DNA from: Paenibacillus sonchi
GTDB taxonomy: Bacteria; Bacillota; Bacilli; Paenibacillales; Paenibacillaceae
Direction of reading: 5' to 3'
NCBI RefSeq assembly: GCF_016772475.1
Contig: NZ_CP068595.1
Coordinates: forward strand, 1,736,001-1,800,000
Length of the DNA stretch: 64,000 bases
The notes under the pieces are model-generated. The model saw nothing but the letters and a program-made list of their open reading frames with translations, made no database searches and was not told the DNA's origin. Positions 26,521-34,438 of the stretch are shown here, in pieces; position 1 is the first letter of the stretch; each line of letters starts with the position of its first letter. The position numbers and the translations under genes are program-made.

Positions 26521-27144
26521 TTAGTGACCGTACTGTGAGGCAAAAAAGCGTTCAATCATTTGTTTCGTTTCCCTTGGACTTCTCAACTGAACTGCCTTTC
26601 CATCTTCATCAAAGGTAAAATGCCCTTGAAATGCTTCTGGCATATCATGATACTGTTTCTCGACTTGTTGCAGTGCTTTTTCAAAACAGGGATAACCGTA
26701 TTTTTTAATGAGGCGAGGCAACCCGAAGGCAGACCTTAAGAACTCATATTCTTGGTAGTTATAGGGGGTATTCTCCGGCCTTTTTATCAAAATCTTAAGG
26801 AAATGACCCATGACCTTGTCGATCTCTTCTTCTGAGGCATAATATGCTAATCCATGGACCGCGAGCAGTCTCATGTCCAAGTACCGTTCTTTCTTATAGG
26901 CTTTCTGAAAAAAATCTTTCAATTCCAATTCCTTGCACCGGATTAGACCGTACAGAATTTGGTTTCGTAGTGCGATATTTTTCAACTTAAAATACAACTG
27001 CTCTATCAAAACTGCTTCCTCTGTTGTTAAAAACTCATAGGCTATATCACTTACTGCGCTGATAAACTTAGCGTTATTTTCACGAAGGGGGGCAGTCGTT
27101 AGATACCTCATTGATTCCTTGTGAAGCTGTTGATTCAAAGACAT
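26521..27144 (-). CDS. Helical protein of unknown function, HEAT-like
   Basis: 207 residues, predicted mostly alpha-helical, with paired helices about every 35-40 residues (LRNQILYGLIRCKELELKDF, MRLLAVHGLAYYASEEEIDK) suggesting HEAT-like repeats. No catalytic motif is seen. AAAGGAG lies before the ATG. It is upstream of and co-directional with the DUF1963-like gene, occupying the place that an ankyrin-type gene has at the 48 kb locus. Position and composition suggest an immunity or adaptor protein; no partner is identified. Confidence 0.6.
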   Translation of the reverse strand: MSLNQQLHKESMRYLTTAPLRENNAKFISAVSDIAYEFLTTEEAVLIEQLYFKLKNIALRNQILYGLIRCKELELKDFFQKAYKKERYLDMRLLAVHGLAYYASEEEIDKVMGHFLKILIKRPENTPYNYQEYEFLRSAFGLPRLIKKYGYPCFEKALQQVEKQYHDMPEAFQGHFTFDEDGKAVQLRSPRETKQMIERFFASQYGH

Positions 27145-27392
27145 ATACGCACTCCTTTGATAAACATTGCAATTCCTTCGATAATATAGATCTTATTTCC
27201 ATTATAAAGATCGTTTGTCCCTAATCTACCTACTTTTTACCCGATTTCTGGAACTTCGTTATCCCAATACCCACATGTTACCCGAGAAAGATTTTTCTCT
27301 TCACCAATTCCACACTCATAAGCGTTTTTTACCAATATTTTGCCCTGCTTATGATGCGGTTCTCCTTAACGGTTCTATCGGCGAAAATAGAG

Positions 27393-27419
27393 CCGAAGCG
27401 CTTTGGTGAACGCTTCGGC
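27393..27419. repeat. Perfect inverted repeat in a gene-free stretch
   Basis: GCCGAAGCG and CGCTTCGGC flank a 10-base loop. No T-run follows. It lies next to the IS21-like repeats at 27431; the 433-base gap 27145-27577 holds no gene I can support. Confidence 0.5.
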
Positions 27420-27430
27420 CACACTTAAAA

Positions 27431-27475
27431 GTGGGCATTTTCTCGGACGAGGTAAGGTGACACTTTCCCAGACGA
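27431..27475. mobile_element. Possible end of a lost IS21-family element
   Basis: Two 20-base direct repeats 25 bases apart: GTGGGCATTTTCTCGGACGA (27431-27450) and GGTGACACTTTCCCAGACGA (27456-27475), 15 of 20 positions alike. Multiple short terminal repeats of the form GTGxCATTTTCxCxGACG are typical of IS21-family ends. No istA or istB gene remains in the window, so this would be a scar. Confidence 0.45.
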
Positions 27476-27525
27476 TTGACAAACAGCCAAATCTTCACTT
27501 TACACCGCAGTCATTAGGTGGTAAT

Positions 27526-27559
27526 ATCATTTCTATAATTCCATAAATATAGAAATGAT
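27526..27559 (+). promoter_or_regulatory. ArsR operator 1 (upstream of the regulator)
   Basis: Perfect 12-base inverted repeat, ATCATTTCTATA and TATAGAAATGAT, with 10 bases between. The core TTCTATA-N10-TATAGAA recurs at 27877-27900 and, with one change, at 27997-28020. Confidence 0.75.
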
Positions 27560-27577
27560 GGTGGAAAGGAGAATTTA

Positions 27578-27859
27578 ATGGCTGATGTAGATCACGATCT
27601 GGTGCAAGCTGTCAAAGTATACAAGGCTCTAGGTGAGCCTACACGACTAAAAATTGCCTTAATGCTAATCAAGCAAGAGAATCAATGCGTTACCGCGATC
27701 GGTGAACAGCTTGGACACGTAGCCGGTTCAACGTTATCCCATCATCTCAAGCAGCTGACGGAATCGGGTTTAATCCAGTCGCAAAAGAATGGTTCGTTTA
27801 TTCACTACAGCGTTGATCAAGAAGTGGCAAAGAAGTTTGCGCCATATTTACTGGCGTAA
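27578..27859 (+). CDS. ArsR-family transcriptional repressor
   Basis: 93-residue winged-helix regulator. The HTH is in VTAIGEQLGHVAGSTLSHHLKQLTESG (starts about residue 39), followed by the beta wing (IQSQKNGSFIHYSV). The metal-binding ELCV(C/G)DL motif of ArsR/SmtB sensors is absent; a single Cys (residue 38) precedes the HTH, so it may sense an organic ligand or redox state. GGAAAGGAG precedes the ATG. It lies between operator copies and upstream of an MFS transporter, a standard repressor-efflux pair. Confidence 0.9.
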   Translation: MADVDHDLVQAVKVYKALGEPTRLKIALMLIKQENQCVTAIGEQLGHVAGSTLSHHLKQLTESGLIQSQKNGSFIHYSVDQEVAKKFAPYLLA

Positions 27860-27871
27860 ATTTTTTTAAGT

Positions 27872-27900
27872 ATCATTTCTATATATTTAGAATTATAGAA
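27872..27900 (+). promoter_or_regulatory. ArsR operator 2
   Basis: TTCTATA (27877-27883), 10 bases, TATAGAA (27894-27900), immediately after the arsR-type gene. It precedes a ribosome binding site (GGAGGG) and a 7-codon frame starting TTG at 27922 (MEKRLS then stop); reading past the stop gives LGIKESTLLKNS, so a small gene here seems to have been lost. Confidence 0.65.
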
Positions 27901-27996
27901 TACCGAGGGAGGGAAACCATTTTGGAAAAACGCTTGAGCTAGCTAGGCATTAAAGAAAGTACACTGTTAAAAAATTCAATCCTTCATCGTTATAAT

Positions 27997-28020
27997 TTCT
28001 ACATGTTTAGATATATAGAA
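27997..28020 (+). promoter_or_regulatory. ArsR operator 3 (upstream of the MFS gene)
   Basis: TTCTACA, 10 bases, TATAGAA, ending 20 bases before the transporter start. Same spacing as the other two copies. Confidence 0.65.
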
Positions 28021-28040
28021 TTAGAAAGGGGAACAATCAA

Positions 28041-29225
28041 ATGATTAAATCGTGGAAAGTTTATATTTTAGCGATTATAAGTTTTTTAGTGGGAACTTCG
28101 GAATTTGTAATTGCCGGGATATTGGATCTAGTTTCCAGAGATGTAGGCGTAACCATTGCTGCTGCCGGCCAACTCATTTCGGTTTATTCCATATCTTACG
28201 CGGTTGGTACTCCGATTCTCATTGCGGCTACCTCTAAACTAAGCCGGAGAACACTTATGCTGGCTGCTTTGGCGCTCTTTTTTATAGGGAATTTAATTAC
28301 GGTGGTCTCGACGGGCTATCCGATGCTTGTTGGTGCGAGAGTGATCTTAGCTCTTAGTACAGGTGTCTTTACCGTGGTTGCCCTAACTGTTTCTGCTCAA
28401 ATTGCCGGACCTGGAAAACAAGGCACCGCCATAGCAACTATCATGATGGGATTTAATCTATCGCTTATTTTAGGCGTTCCTCTGGGAAGAGTTATTGCCA
28501 GCACCTACGACTGGAAAATGATTTTTTATGGAATCGGCCTTCTTAGTTTTATCGCGATGCTGGTCATTTTAATGGCTTTGCCAAAGTCGCAGGGAGAGGC
28601 AAATGTGCCTCTTAAAGAACAACTCGCCCTGTTGAAAAGGCCGCAGCTATTATTAACCTTGTCGATTAGCTTCTTTTGGATGGTCGGTTATACGATCATT
28701 TACACGTTTATTACACCATTTCTGATGAACATTACGGGTATGAGCAATGGGATGGTGAGCATCGCGCTATTTTCATTCGGCATAGCAAGTTTGCTGGGCG
28801 CCCAGGCTGGAGGTTATGGTGCGGATAAATTAGGTATTCCGCGTACGCTGAATGGAAGCTTAATGATCCACGCTGGTATTTTGATCCTTATGTCTCTCTT
28901 AGCCCATACATCTATAGCTGTCTTTCCGTTGCTGCTGTTATGGTCGTTTTTTGCTTGGTCTACGGGTCCCATTCAACAAGTTTATATGATTAGCTTGGCA
29001 CCAAGCGCAGCGGGCATTCTTCTGAGCTTGAATACATCATTCATCCAGTTGGGGATTGCTGTCGGAGCTGCCATTGGCGGTCTTGTTGTGGAAATATTCT
29101 CCTTACAATCAATCGGCGTGGCTGGCGCAATTGGTGTTGCAATCGCACTCCTTCCGGCTATATTATCGTTCTCGATGCGAAGTCAGTCTCCGAATGGCAT
29201 ACAATCCGTCACAAGCAAACAATGA
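28041..29225 (+). CDS. MFS efflux transporter (AraJ/YdhP-like)
   Basis: Proton-coupled membrane exporter of 394 residues with twelve predicted helices. Typical DHA1-family features are SFLVGTSEFVIAGILDLVS at helix 1, SKLSRRTLML after helix 2, and GVPLGRVIAS in helix 5. AAAGGGG precedes the ATG. It sits downstream of the ArsR-type repressor and its third operator, so it is probably induced when the repressor releases. Relatives export drugs, sugars or purines; substrate unknown. Confidence 0.88.
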   Translation: MIKSWKVYILAIISFLVGTSEFVIAGILDLVSRDVGVTIAAAGQLISVYSISYAVGTPILIAATSKLSRRTLMLAALALFFIGNLITVVSTGYPMLVGARVILALSTGVFTVVALTVSAQIAGPGKQGTAIATIMMGFNLSLILGVPLGRVIASTYDWKMIFYGIGLLSFIAMLVILMALPKSQGEANVPLKEQLALLKRPQLLLTLSISFFWMVGYTIIYTFITPFLMNITGMSNGMVSIALFSFGIASLLGAQAGGYGADKLGIPRTLNGSLMIHAGILILMSLLAHTSIAVFPLLLLWSFFAWSTGPIQQVYMISLAPSAAGILLSLNTSFIQLGIAVGAAIGGLVVEIFSLQSIGVAGAIGVAIALLPAILSFSMRSQSPNGIQSVTSKQ

Positions 29226-29244
29226 AACAATGCGTACAATTACA

Positions 29245-29281
29245 CGAACAAGCAGCGGTATGCCGCTGCTTGTTCGTGGTT
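29245..29281 (+). terminator. Terminator of the MFS gene
   Basis: CGAACAAGCAGCGG and CCGCTGCTTGTTCG pair perfectly around a 4-base loop, followed by TGGTTTTC. Confidence 0.85.
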
Positions 29282-29405
29282 TTCTATCTCCGTTTCCATT
29301 TCCTCCATTCTCGCTAAAACGGCGGAGGAGACTTTTGCTTTCCGCAAGTAAAACCCTCTCATACCGTATCGTTCTGTAACCCTAAAAAGTAACGGCAAGT
29401 TTTAA

Positions 29406-29428
29406 GGCCATCCTATGTGGGGATGGCC
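29406..29428. terminator. Hairpin at the end of a lost minus-strand gene
   Basis: GGCCATCC and GGATGGCC with a 7-base loop. It lies just beyond the methyltransferase-like remnant that ends at 29457. Confidence 0.5.
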
Positions 29429-29456
29429 TCTCTTTGCTGTCGCCTGATTCGTCCAA

Positions 29457-29580
29457 TTATAACTTTCTTGCCCAGATAATGCTGAATCCGGCATCTGACA
29501 GCCAACCGTAGACTTGCGATTGTGTTGGAATATGCTTTAGTGTAATTGTTTTACTATTCCAAGAATGTGCATTGCTGCAT
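29457..29580 (-). pseudogene. Remnant of a methyltransferase-like C-terminus
   Basis: In the otherwise empty gap 29429-29622 the minus strand reads HIPTQSQVYGWLSDAGFSII and a few more residues before a stop. This is the pattern at the end of SAM-dependent methyltransferases (HTxxxYxxWLxxAGF). No start, binding site or N-terminal SAM domain remains. Confidence 0.4.
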
Positions 29581-29622
29581 AAATAACAAATTTATCGGTG
29601 AAGGACTTTAGGTGCTACCCTA

Positions 29623-30663
29623 TTATAAAATTCTGCGGGCGGTTACGAACCGCTTCTTCCATTGCCCGTCGAAGGCCTCCACATGCACGTTAAGCTTGGT
29701 TGAGTATGTATGCAGGAGCTGATTATTCCCGGCGTATATCGCTACATGGCCGATGTCCAAACCGCGTGCGCTGAAGAACAGCAGGTCACCCGGACGCAGC
29801 CCGTCCAGCCCGACCTCCTTGCCTTTCTTCGCCTGGTCATAGGACACACGGGGGAGCTCGATGGACAGGGTATCCTCGAATACGCGCTTCACAAAGGAAG
29901 AGCAGTCGAAGGTCGCGGTCTGGTCTGGTGAAGCGCCGAACTCATACGGCGTGCCGAGGAAGGTCTTGCCGTAAGCGATCAGAGCATCCGCTTGCTTATC
30001 CGCAAGCGAACTGCTGGTGTAATCGGTATATTTCGGTTTGGCAGAGATGTATCCCGTCTGGTTGTCCCCGGTCTTCACCTTCAACCACAGGGCATCGACA
30101 ACGCTCACCACATGCACCTTCGTACCTGCGGAGAGCAGTTCCGGACTTACGGGAGCGCTCTTCGCATCCGGTAAGCTGCGCAGGTTGACTCCATGGAGAA
30201 TTGAGGTTTCATAAATAATCCCGGAAGAGATTTGCACGGATTGGGTGCCGGGCACCCAGTCTACCTTGTTGCCCAAGGCTTCGCTGACGAAGCGCAGCGG
30301 GATCATTGCCGTATTTTCGGCAATTTGACCAGGAGCCGCCAGACTCAGTGTCTGCCCGTTCAGCTCGGCAGTCAACGCTCCCATCCGGTACGTAAGCGTG
30401 GTATCCGCCTTGATTGCGGTGACCGTTTTATCCACGTTGTTCCAGGACAGCTTGGCCCCTTGTGCTTCAAACAATCCGCGCATCGGTACTAACACTGTAC
30501 CGTTTAGATTCAGCGGCTGGACTCCGGATTGAAGCCGCTGTCCGTCCAGATAGACGGAGATTGCCCGGGCCTCGGCCTGCGGCCGGGCATCTGCATGGAC
30601 AACGCCGGAGGAATAGAGTGAAAGGGCTAACAGAGACAGAAGTGCAGCATTGCGCTTATCCAT
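29623..30663 (-). CDS. Secreted NlpC/P60 endopeptidase with stalk and SH3 domains
   Basis: Cell-wall peptide hydrolase of 346 residues. Signal peptide about 1-25; copper-amine-oxidase-like N-terminal (stalk) domain about 35-150 with VPMRGLFEAQGAKLSW and IPLRFVSEALGNKVDW; a bacterial SH3 domain about 155-210 (GVNLRSLPDAKS, GYISAKP); and a C-terminal NlpC/P60 domain with catalytic Cys in FDCSSFV, His in IGHVAIY and a further His in LLHTYS. AAAAGGTGATG surrounds the binding site. Monocistronic by context. It probably cleaves gamma-D-Glu-diamino acid bonds; inferred from family. Confidence 0.9.
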   Translation of the reverse strand: MDKRNAALLSLLALSLYSSGVVHADARPQAEARAISVYLDGQRLQSGVQPLNLNGTVLVPMRGLFEAQGAKLSWNNVDKTVTAIKADTTLTYRMGALTAELNGQTLSLAAPGQIAENTAMIPLRFVSEALGNKVDWVPGTQSVQISSGIIYETSILHGVNLRSLPDAKSAPVSPELLSAGTKVHVVSVVDALWLKVKTGDNQTGYISAKPKYTDYTSSSLADKQADALIAYGKTFLGTPYEFGASPDQTATFDCSSFVKRVFEDTLSIELPRVSYDQAKKGKEVGLDGLRPGDLLFFSARGLDIGHVAIYAGNNQLLHTYSTKLNVHVEAFDGQWKKRFVTARRIL

Positions 30664-30793
30664 ATGTTCATCACCTTTTGTATAGATTTGTACCTATACA
30701 GTTGGACGAAGCAGAAGCAAAATGGTTTTGTGGTAAATGATGGCACCCTGACAACATGGATTAACCCGAAAGCCACTGTAAAGGGATTGCCGG

Positions 30794-32176
30794 CTATCTT
30801 TCCATAGGCTTAAACCCTTGGATATTTGTTTTTTCCCTCTTTCTTCTATTCATAGAATACAAAACAAACAATAGAATAAACCATAGCGGCGTCAACAATA
30901 AGGCCGGGCGCGTTTCTTCAGCAAACAGCATAATAATGAGGATTGCAGCAAACAACGCAAGGACAACATAATTAATAAAGGGAGTCAACGGGGCTTTAAA
31001 TTTTGATTTGGCCTGCAATTCCGGCTTTGTTTTCTTATACCGCAAATGACAGATTAGAATGACACCCCAGACCCAGATGAAACAGATGGCACTAATGGTG
31101 GTCACGATTCCAAAGGCAGTTTCCGGAATAAGCTTACTCAAAAGAGCGCCAACCGACAAGACAAGCGTAGATATGAGCAAAGCGTTGCTTGGCACATGGT
31201 TTTTATTCAGCTTGGCAAAATGGGCGGGAGCCTGCTCATTCCTGCTCAAATTATATAGAATCCGGCTTGTGGAGAACATCCCGCTGTTGCAGGCAGATGC
31301 GGCTGAAGTTAATACGACAAAGTTAATAATGCCTGCGGCAATGGGAATCCCCACTAAACTGAATGTTTTTACAAAAGGGCTTTCTGCCGGAGTCAGTTCC
31401 GTCCATGCGTTGATGGATAATAGGGCAATAATCGCACCCACGTAGAAAAACAGAATTCTTAAAGGGATTTTATTAATCGCCGACGGAATGCTTTTTTCCG
31501 GATTTGCGGTTTCCGCTGCCGATACACCCACCAATTCCACACCGACAAAGGCGAACACAACCATTTGAAAGGAAAGCAAAAAGCCTGAAATTCCGTTGGG
31601 GAATACTCCCCCATGTGTCCAAATATTGCTAAGAGCCACTGTTCCGGCATCTGTTTTAAATCCAATTACCACCAAAATAACCCCAATGGCAATCAATGCG
31701 AGGATAGTCACTACCTTAATTAAGGCAAACCAAAATTCCAATTCGCCAAAATTTTTGACAGTTAATAAGTTGAGTCCTAATAAAATGATTAAGCAGATGA
31801 CGGCAGGGACCCATTGCGGGATATCAAACCAATACTGGACATACACGCCAACAGCGATAATATCAGCCATCGCCGTCATGATCCAACAAAACCAATAGGT
31901 CCATCCGGTTACAAACGCCGCCCGCGGTCCAAGATAGTCTTCGGCAATGTCTGTAAAGGATTGATAACCTGCTTTAGACAACAGAAGTTCTCCCAAAGCC
32001 CTCATCACAAAAAAAACGGCGATCCCCACAATCAAATACGCAAAGATGATGGATGGCCCTGCCAGTTGTATCGCTTTGCCCGATCCTAAAAATAATCCGG
32101 TGCCGATGGTCCCGCCAATTGCAATAAGCTGAACATGCCGATTCTCTAAATCCCTCTTTAGTTCTTGTGGTGCCAC
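30794..32176 (-). CDS. Amino-acid permease of the CycA type (glycine/alanine/D-serine)
   Basis: Proton-coupled APC-superfamily transporter of 460 residues with twelve helices. RHVQLIAIGGTIGTGLFLGSG, the conserved first helix, and FVVLTSAASACNSGMFSTSR match CycA-like D-Ser/D-Ala/Gly permeases. The start is GTG at 32176, set by GAGGGGGAG 7 bases upstream; the frame further 5' runs through the leader terminator and cannot be translated as such. A glycine riboswitch precedes it, which independently supports glycine as substrate or signal. Confidence 0.88.
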   Translation of the reverse strand: MAPQELKRDLENRHVQLIAIGGTIGTGLFLGSGKAIQLAGPSIIFAYLIVGIAVFFVMRALGELLLSKAGYQSFTDIAEDYLGPRAAFVTGWTYWFCWIMTAMADIIAVGVYVQYWFDIPQWVPAVICLIILLGLNLLTVKNFGELEFWFALIKVVTILALIAIGVILVVIGFKTDAGTVALSNIWTHGGVFPNGISGFLLSFQMVVFAFVGVELVGVSAAETANPEKSIPSAINKIPLRILFFYVGAIIALLSINAWTELTPAESPFVKTFSLVGIPIAAGIINFVVLTSAASACNSGMFSTSRILYNLSRNEQAPAHFAKLNKNHVPSNALLISTLVLSVGALLSKLIPETAFGIVTTISAICFIWVWGVILICHLRYKKTKPELQAKSKFKAPLTPFINYVVLALFAAILIIMLFAEETRPALLLTPLWFILLFVLYSMNRRKREKTNIQGFKPMER

Positions 32177-32242
32177 TTCGAACTCCCCCTCTAAATCTAA
32201 ATAATTTTTCCATGTGAAAAGATGAACAAGAAATGCTGACAA

Positions 32243-32276
32243 TAAAAAAAGAGACTGGATGGGCTCCAATCTCTCA
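32243..32276 (-). terminator. Riboswitch expression-platform terminator
   Basis: On the minus strand GAGAGATTGGA pairs with TCCAGTCTC around a short loop and is followed by seven T. It lies between the glycine aptamer and the permease gene, so ligand binding can decide read-through. Confidence 0.75.
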
Positions 32277-32349
32277 AGGTCATAAGAATAATAAATAAAA
32301 TACATAAGTGATTCTGACGGTGATCAGAACAACAAATGAATTATCCAGT

Positions 32350-32430
32350 ACTCTTCTGTCCTTTTGCCTGAGATTATGAACCCTTCGGCGCCGGGGAATC
32401 CCCACGGTCTCTCCAGAAGCTGCTCCTGCT
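32350..32430 (-). ncRNA. Glycine riboswitch (single aptamer)
   Basis: Minus strand carries the conserved glycine-aptamer elements in order: CTGGAGAGACC, GCGCCGAAGG, CTCAGGCAAAAGGACAG, closed by a CTTCTG/CAGAAG stem. Only one aptamer is evident; tandem copies are the common form. A terminator follows, then the CycA-type permease. Singlet forms before transporters usually switch genes off, those before gcvT on; direction here cannot be read. Confidence 0.88.
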
Positions 32431-32504
32431 ATAGTGTGATCCATAGCAATCATAGCTTTTAGCTTTTTAGTTTTTTGATGTCAACTTCGTGTAAATATTT
32501 TTCA

Positions 32505-32533
32505 ATAGTAATCATAGCCGGCTCTTTTGTCAA
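32505..32533 (-). promoter_or_regulatory. Sigma-A promoter of the riboswitch-permease transcript
   Basis: Minus strand TTGACA (32533-32528), 17-base spacer, TACTAT (32510-32505). A related block with another TTGACA (32484-32479) and the same GCTATGATT segment lies just downstream, like an imperfect duplicate. Confidence 0.7.
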
Positions 32534-32538
32534 TAACA

Positions 32539-33549
32539 TTAATTACCTCGCTCGCCAAAATAATTAGAGTAAGGCTCGAACTTTGCCAACACTTCATCTA
32601 CCTTGCACATCCGTTCTTCAAGGCTGCCCCGGAGCGTAATATAGGGAATCCGCCGTTCCTTCAAGTCTGCAATGATCTGCTTATGGAAAACATGCCGCTT
32701 CTGATTCCCGCTGCGGTCCCATGTATCCTCGTAAGGAATATCATCGTCGCACAGGAAAAAAAGGTCATAACGCTGCGCATTTTCCAAGGCGATCCGGGTT
32801 AAGTGTTCAGGCGCCCGGCCGTGGTAATCCAGGGCAAACATATAAGTCGTGATCGCATTGGTATCGACAAAAAGATATTTATTCGCTTGCAGTAAAGCCT
32901 GCTCTTCGCGATCTATATGGCCTACAGCGATTTCATCGAACGCCTTGAGGCCGATTCTGCGGTCCACCTGATGCTCCGTCCAATAATCGCGTCCGTATTC
33001 GCCTGCATAGGTTGTGCAGTACCGCTGTGCTAATGCTTCGGTGATCGTGGATTTCCCCGTCGACATCGCTCCTACAAAAACCACTTTTGTAATGAAGTCC
33101 CGATATACGATATCGCTCACATATGCCCGGTACTTGTAAGGATCAGAACGGACCATGGTGGCTGAAACCGGCACCCGCCTGCGGGCTTCATCCACCCGCC
33201 GGTCTACTGCTCCCAGAGCGATGCTCATATGCTCTCCGTAGAATTCGCTGGAGTAGAAATGCGTCACTTGCTCACCGTTCAGCAGCCCCAGAATATATTG
33301 CTCTTCCCTTATCTCATGCTCCCGGTCGTCCGAATACCCGTCCGGACCATCCCAGGCTTCGATCACCCGGACCGCCGGGTAGAGCTTGCGAATCCAGTTC
33401 GCCCGGATATGCAGTGGGATCGTTGTCACCGTCGTCTCATAGATCACTACAATCAGTTCATCGACCTCCTGCAGCGCCGTCTCGATCATGAACTGATGCC
33501 CTTTATGCAGCGGGGCGAACTTCCCAAGCGTTAAACCAAGTGTCTTCAT
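32539..33549 (-). CDS. nadR: NadR-type NMN adenylyltransferase / ribosylnicotinamide kinase
   Basis: Bifunctional NAD-salvage enzyme of 336 residues: phosphorylates nicotinamide riboside and adenylates NMN. N-terminal nucleotidyltransferase motif GKFAPLHKGH (His15, His18) with the SATMVRSDP segment; C-terminal kinase P-loop GAMSTGKST (160-168) and a lid-like region. It lacks the N-terminal HTH of enterobacterial NadR, so it is purely enzymatic. The start at 33549 follows GGGAGGTGGC. It overlaps the end of the pnuC gene (ATGA), so uptake and phosphorylation of the riboside are coupled. Confidence 0.92.
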   Translation of the reverse strand: MKTLGLTLGKFAPLHKGHQFMIETALQEVDELIVVIYETTVTTIPLHIRANWIRKLYPAVRVIEAWDGPDGYSDDREHEIREEQYILGLLNGEQVTHFYSSEFYGEHMSIALGAVDRRVDEARRRVPVSATMVRSDPYKYRAYVSDIVYRDFITKVVFVGAMSTGKSTITEALAQRYCTTYAGEYGRDYWTEHQVDRRIGLKAFDEIAVGHIDREEQALLQANKYLFVDTNAITTYMFALDYHGRAPEHLTRIALENAQRYDLFFLCDDDIPYEDTWDRSGNQKRHVFHKQIIADLKERRIPYITLRGSLEERMCKVDEVLAKFEPYSNYFGERGN

Positions 33550-34223
33550 GCCGCCACCTCCCTGGCTCCCTTGTTCCAATTGTAGTAGCCGTATACAGCG
33601 TTAATCAGATACGCGCTCCACATGACAATCATCAGCAGGCCTTCCCCGCTCCCCTCCAGCATTCGAATCACCCACAGCAGTACCGTGAACATATTGAGGA
33701 CGATATAGACCAGCCATTGTTCCTTGAATCTTCGAACCATCAGAAGTGTAGCCACAACGGATAACACTGTCGTAATAGCATCAATATACGGTGAATTCTG
33801 CCCAGGTATGAAAGATAATCCGAAGCCCAGCAGCAGGCAGCCTGCGATGCAAACCGCTCCCACAAGAAGCAGACCCTTAAGCTCCAATTGGCGCATGGAC
33901 AGCTTGCCGTGATTGCTGTTATTTTTCCACATGTAGAAGCCGACGACATTCATAGGAACAAAGAAAAGCAGATTGAGCATAACCTCGCCAAACAAACCGT
34001 TGACGTAAGCCAAGTATGCATAACCGACCGTATTGTACATGCCAAACACATAACTCATCAGGTTGCCTTTCGCCGCGAGCACCACGCACAGCACCCCGGT
34101 GACAAAGACCGTAAATCCGAATAAAGAATCCTTGGAAATCACCGTGAACCCTACAGCAATTGCGGTAAATAACACCAGCCACGACAATTCAAACAGATTC
34201 CAGCCGCCCCACGATTTATTCAC
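33546..34223 (-). CDS. pnuC: Nicotinamide riboside transporter PnuC
   Basis: Facilitator of about 225 residues with seven to eight helices. Conserved PnuC features are SYVFGMYNTVGYAYLAY and FFVPMNVVGFYMWKNN, with a late NAVYGYYNW. The start is uncertain by a few codons: GTG at 34223 has GGAGG at proper distance, while ATG at 34229 is too close to it. Its stop overlaps nadR, so imported riboside is trapped by phosphorylation. Upstream (34245-34438) are ATATCATTG repeats and a TGAAAGT/ACTTTC pair; I assign no regulator. Confidence 0.9.
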   Translation of the reverse strand: MNKSWGGWNLFELSWLVLFTAIAVGFTVISKDSLFGFTVFVTGVLCVVLAAKGNLMSYVFGMYNTVGYAYLAYVNGLFGEVMLNLLFFVPMNVVGFYMWKNNSNHGKLSMRQLELKGLLLVGAVCIAGCLLLGFGLSFIPGQNSPYIDAITTVLSVVATLLMVRRFKEQWLVYIVLNMFTVLLWVIRMLEGSGEGLLMIVMWSAYLINAVYGYYNWNKGAREVAA

Positions 34224-34438
34224 TTGCATCCCCTCCGCTTCCACCCGATTTGTGCATCATAAAATCAGTTGCATCTTACTCACAACATGATAATAACATA
34301 TTATTAATATCATTGAAAGTAAAAATGCAACTTTCTCAATATCATTGGAAATGATCTAACGTTAGCTCTTCATGAACATTTCAGAGAGGAATATAGAGAG
34401 TGGAATACGCTGGGGGTAATTAAAATATTGGACATCAA

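Noticed and set aside
27215..27409. Plus-strand frame ending GENRAEALW in the 27.1-27.6 kb gap
   Set aside because: No ribosome binding site; the end coincides with the inverted repeat; no recognisable domain.
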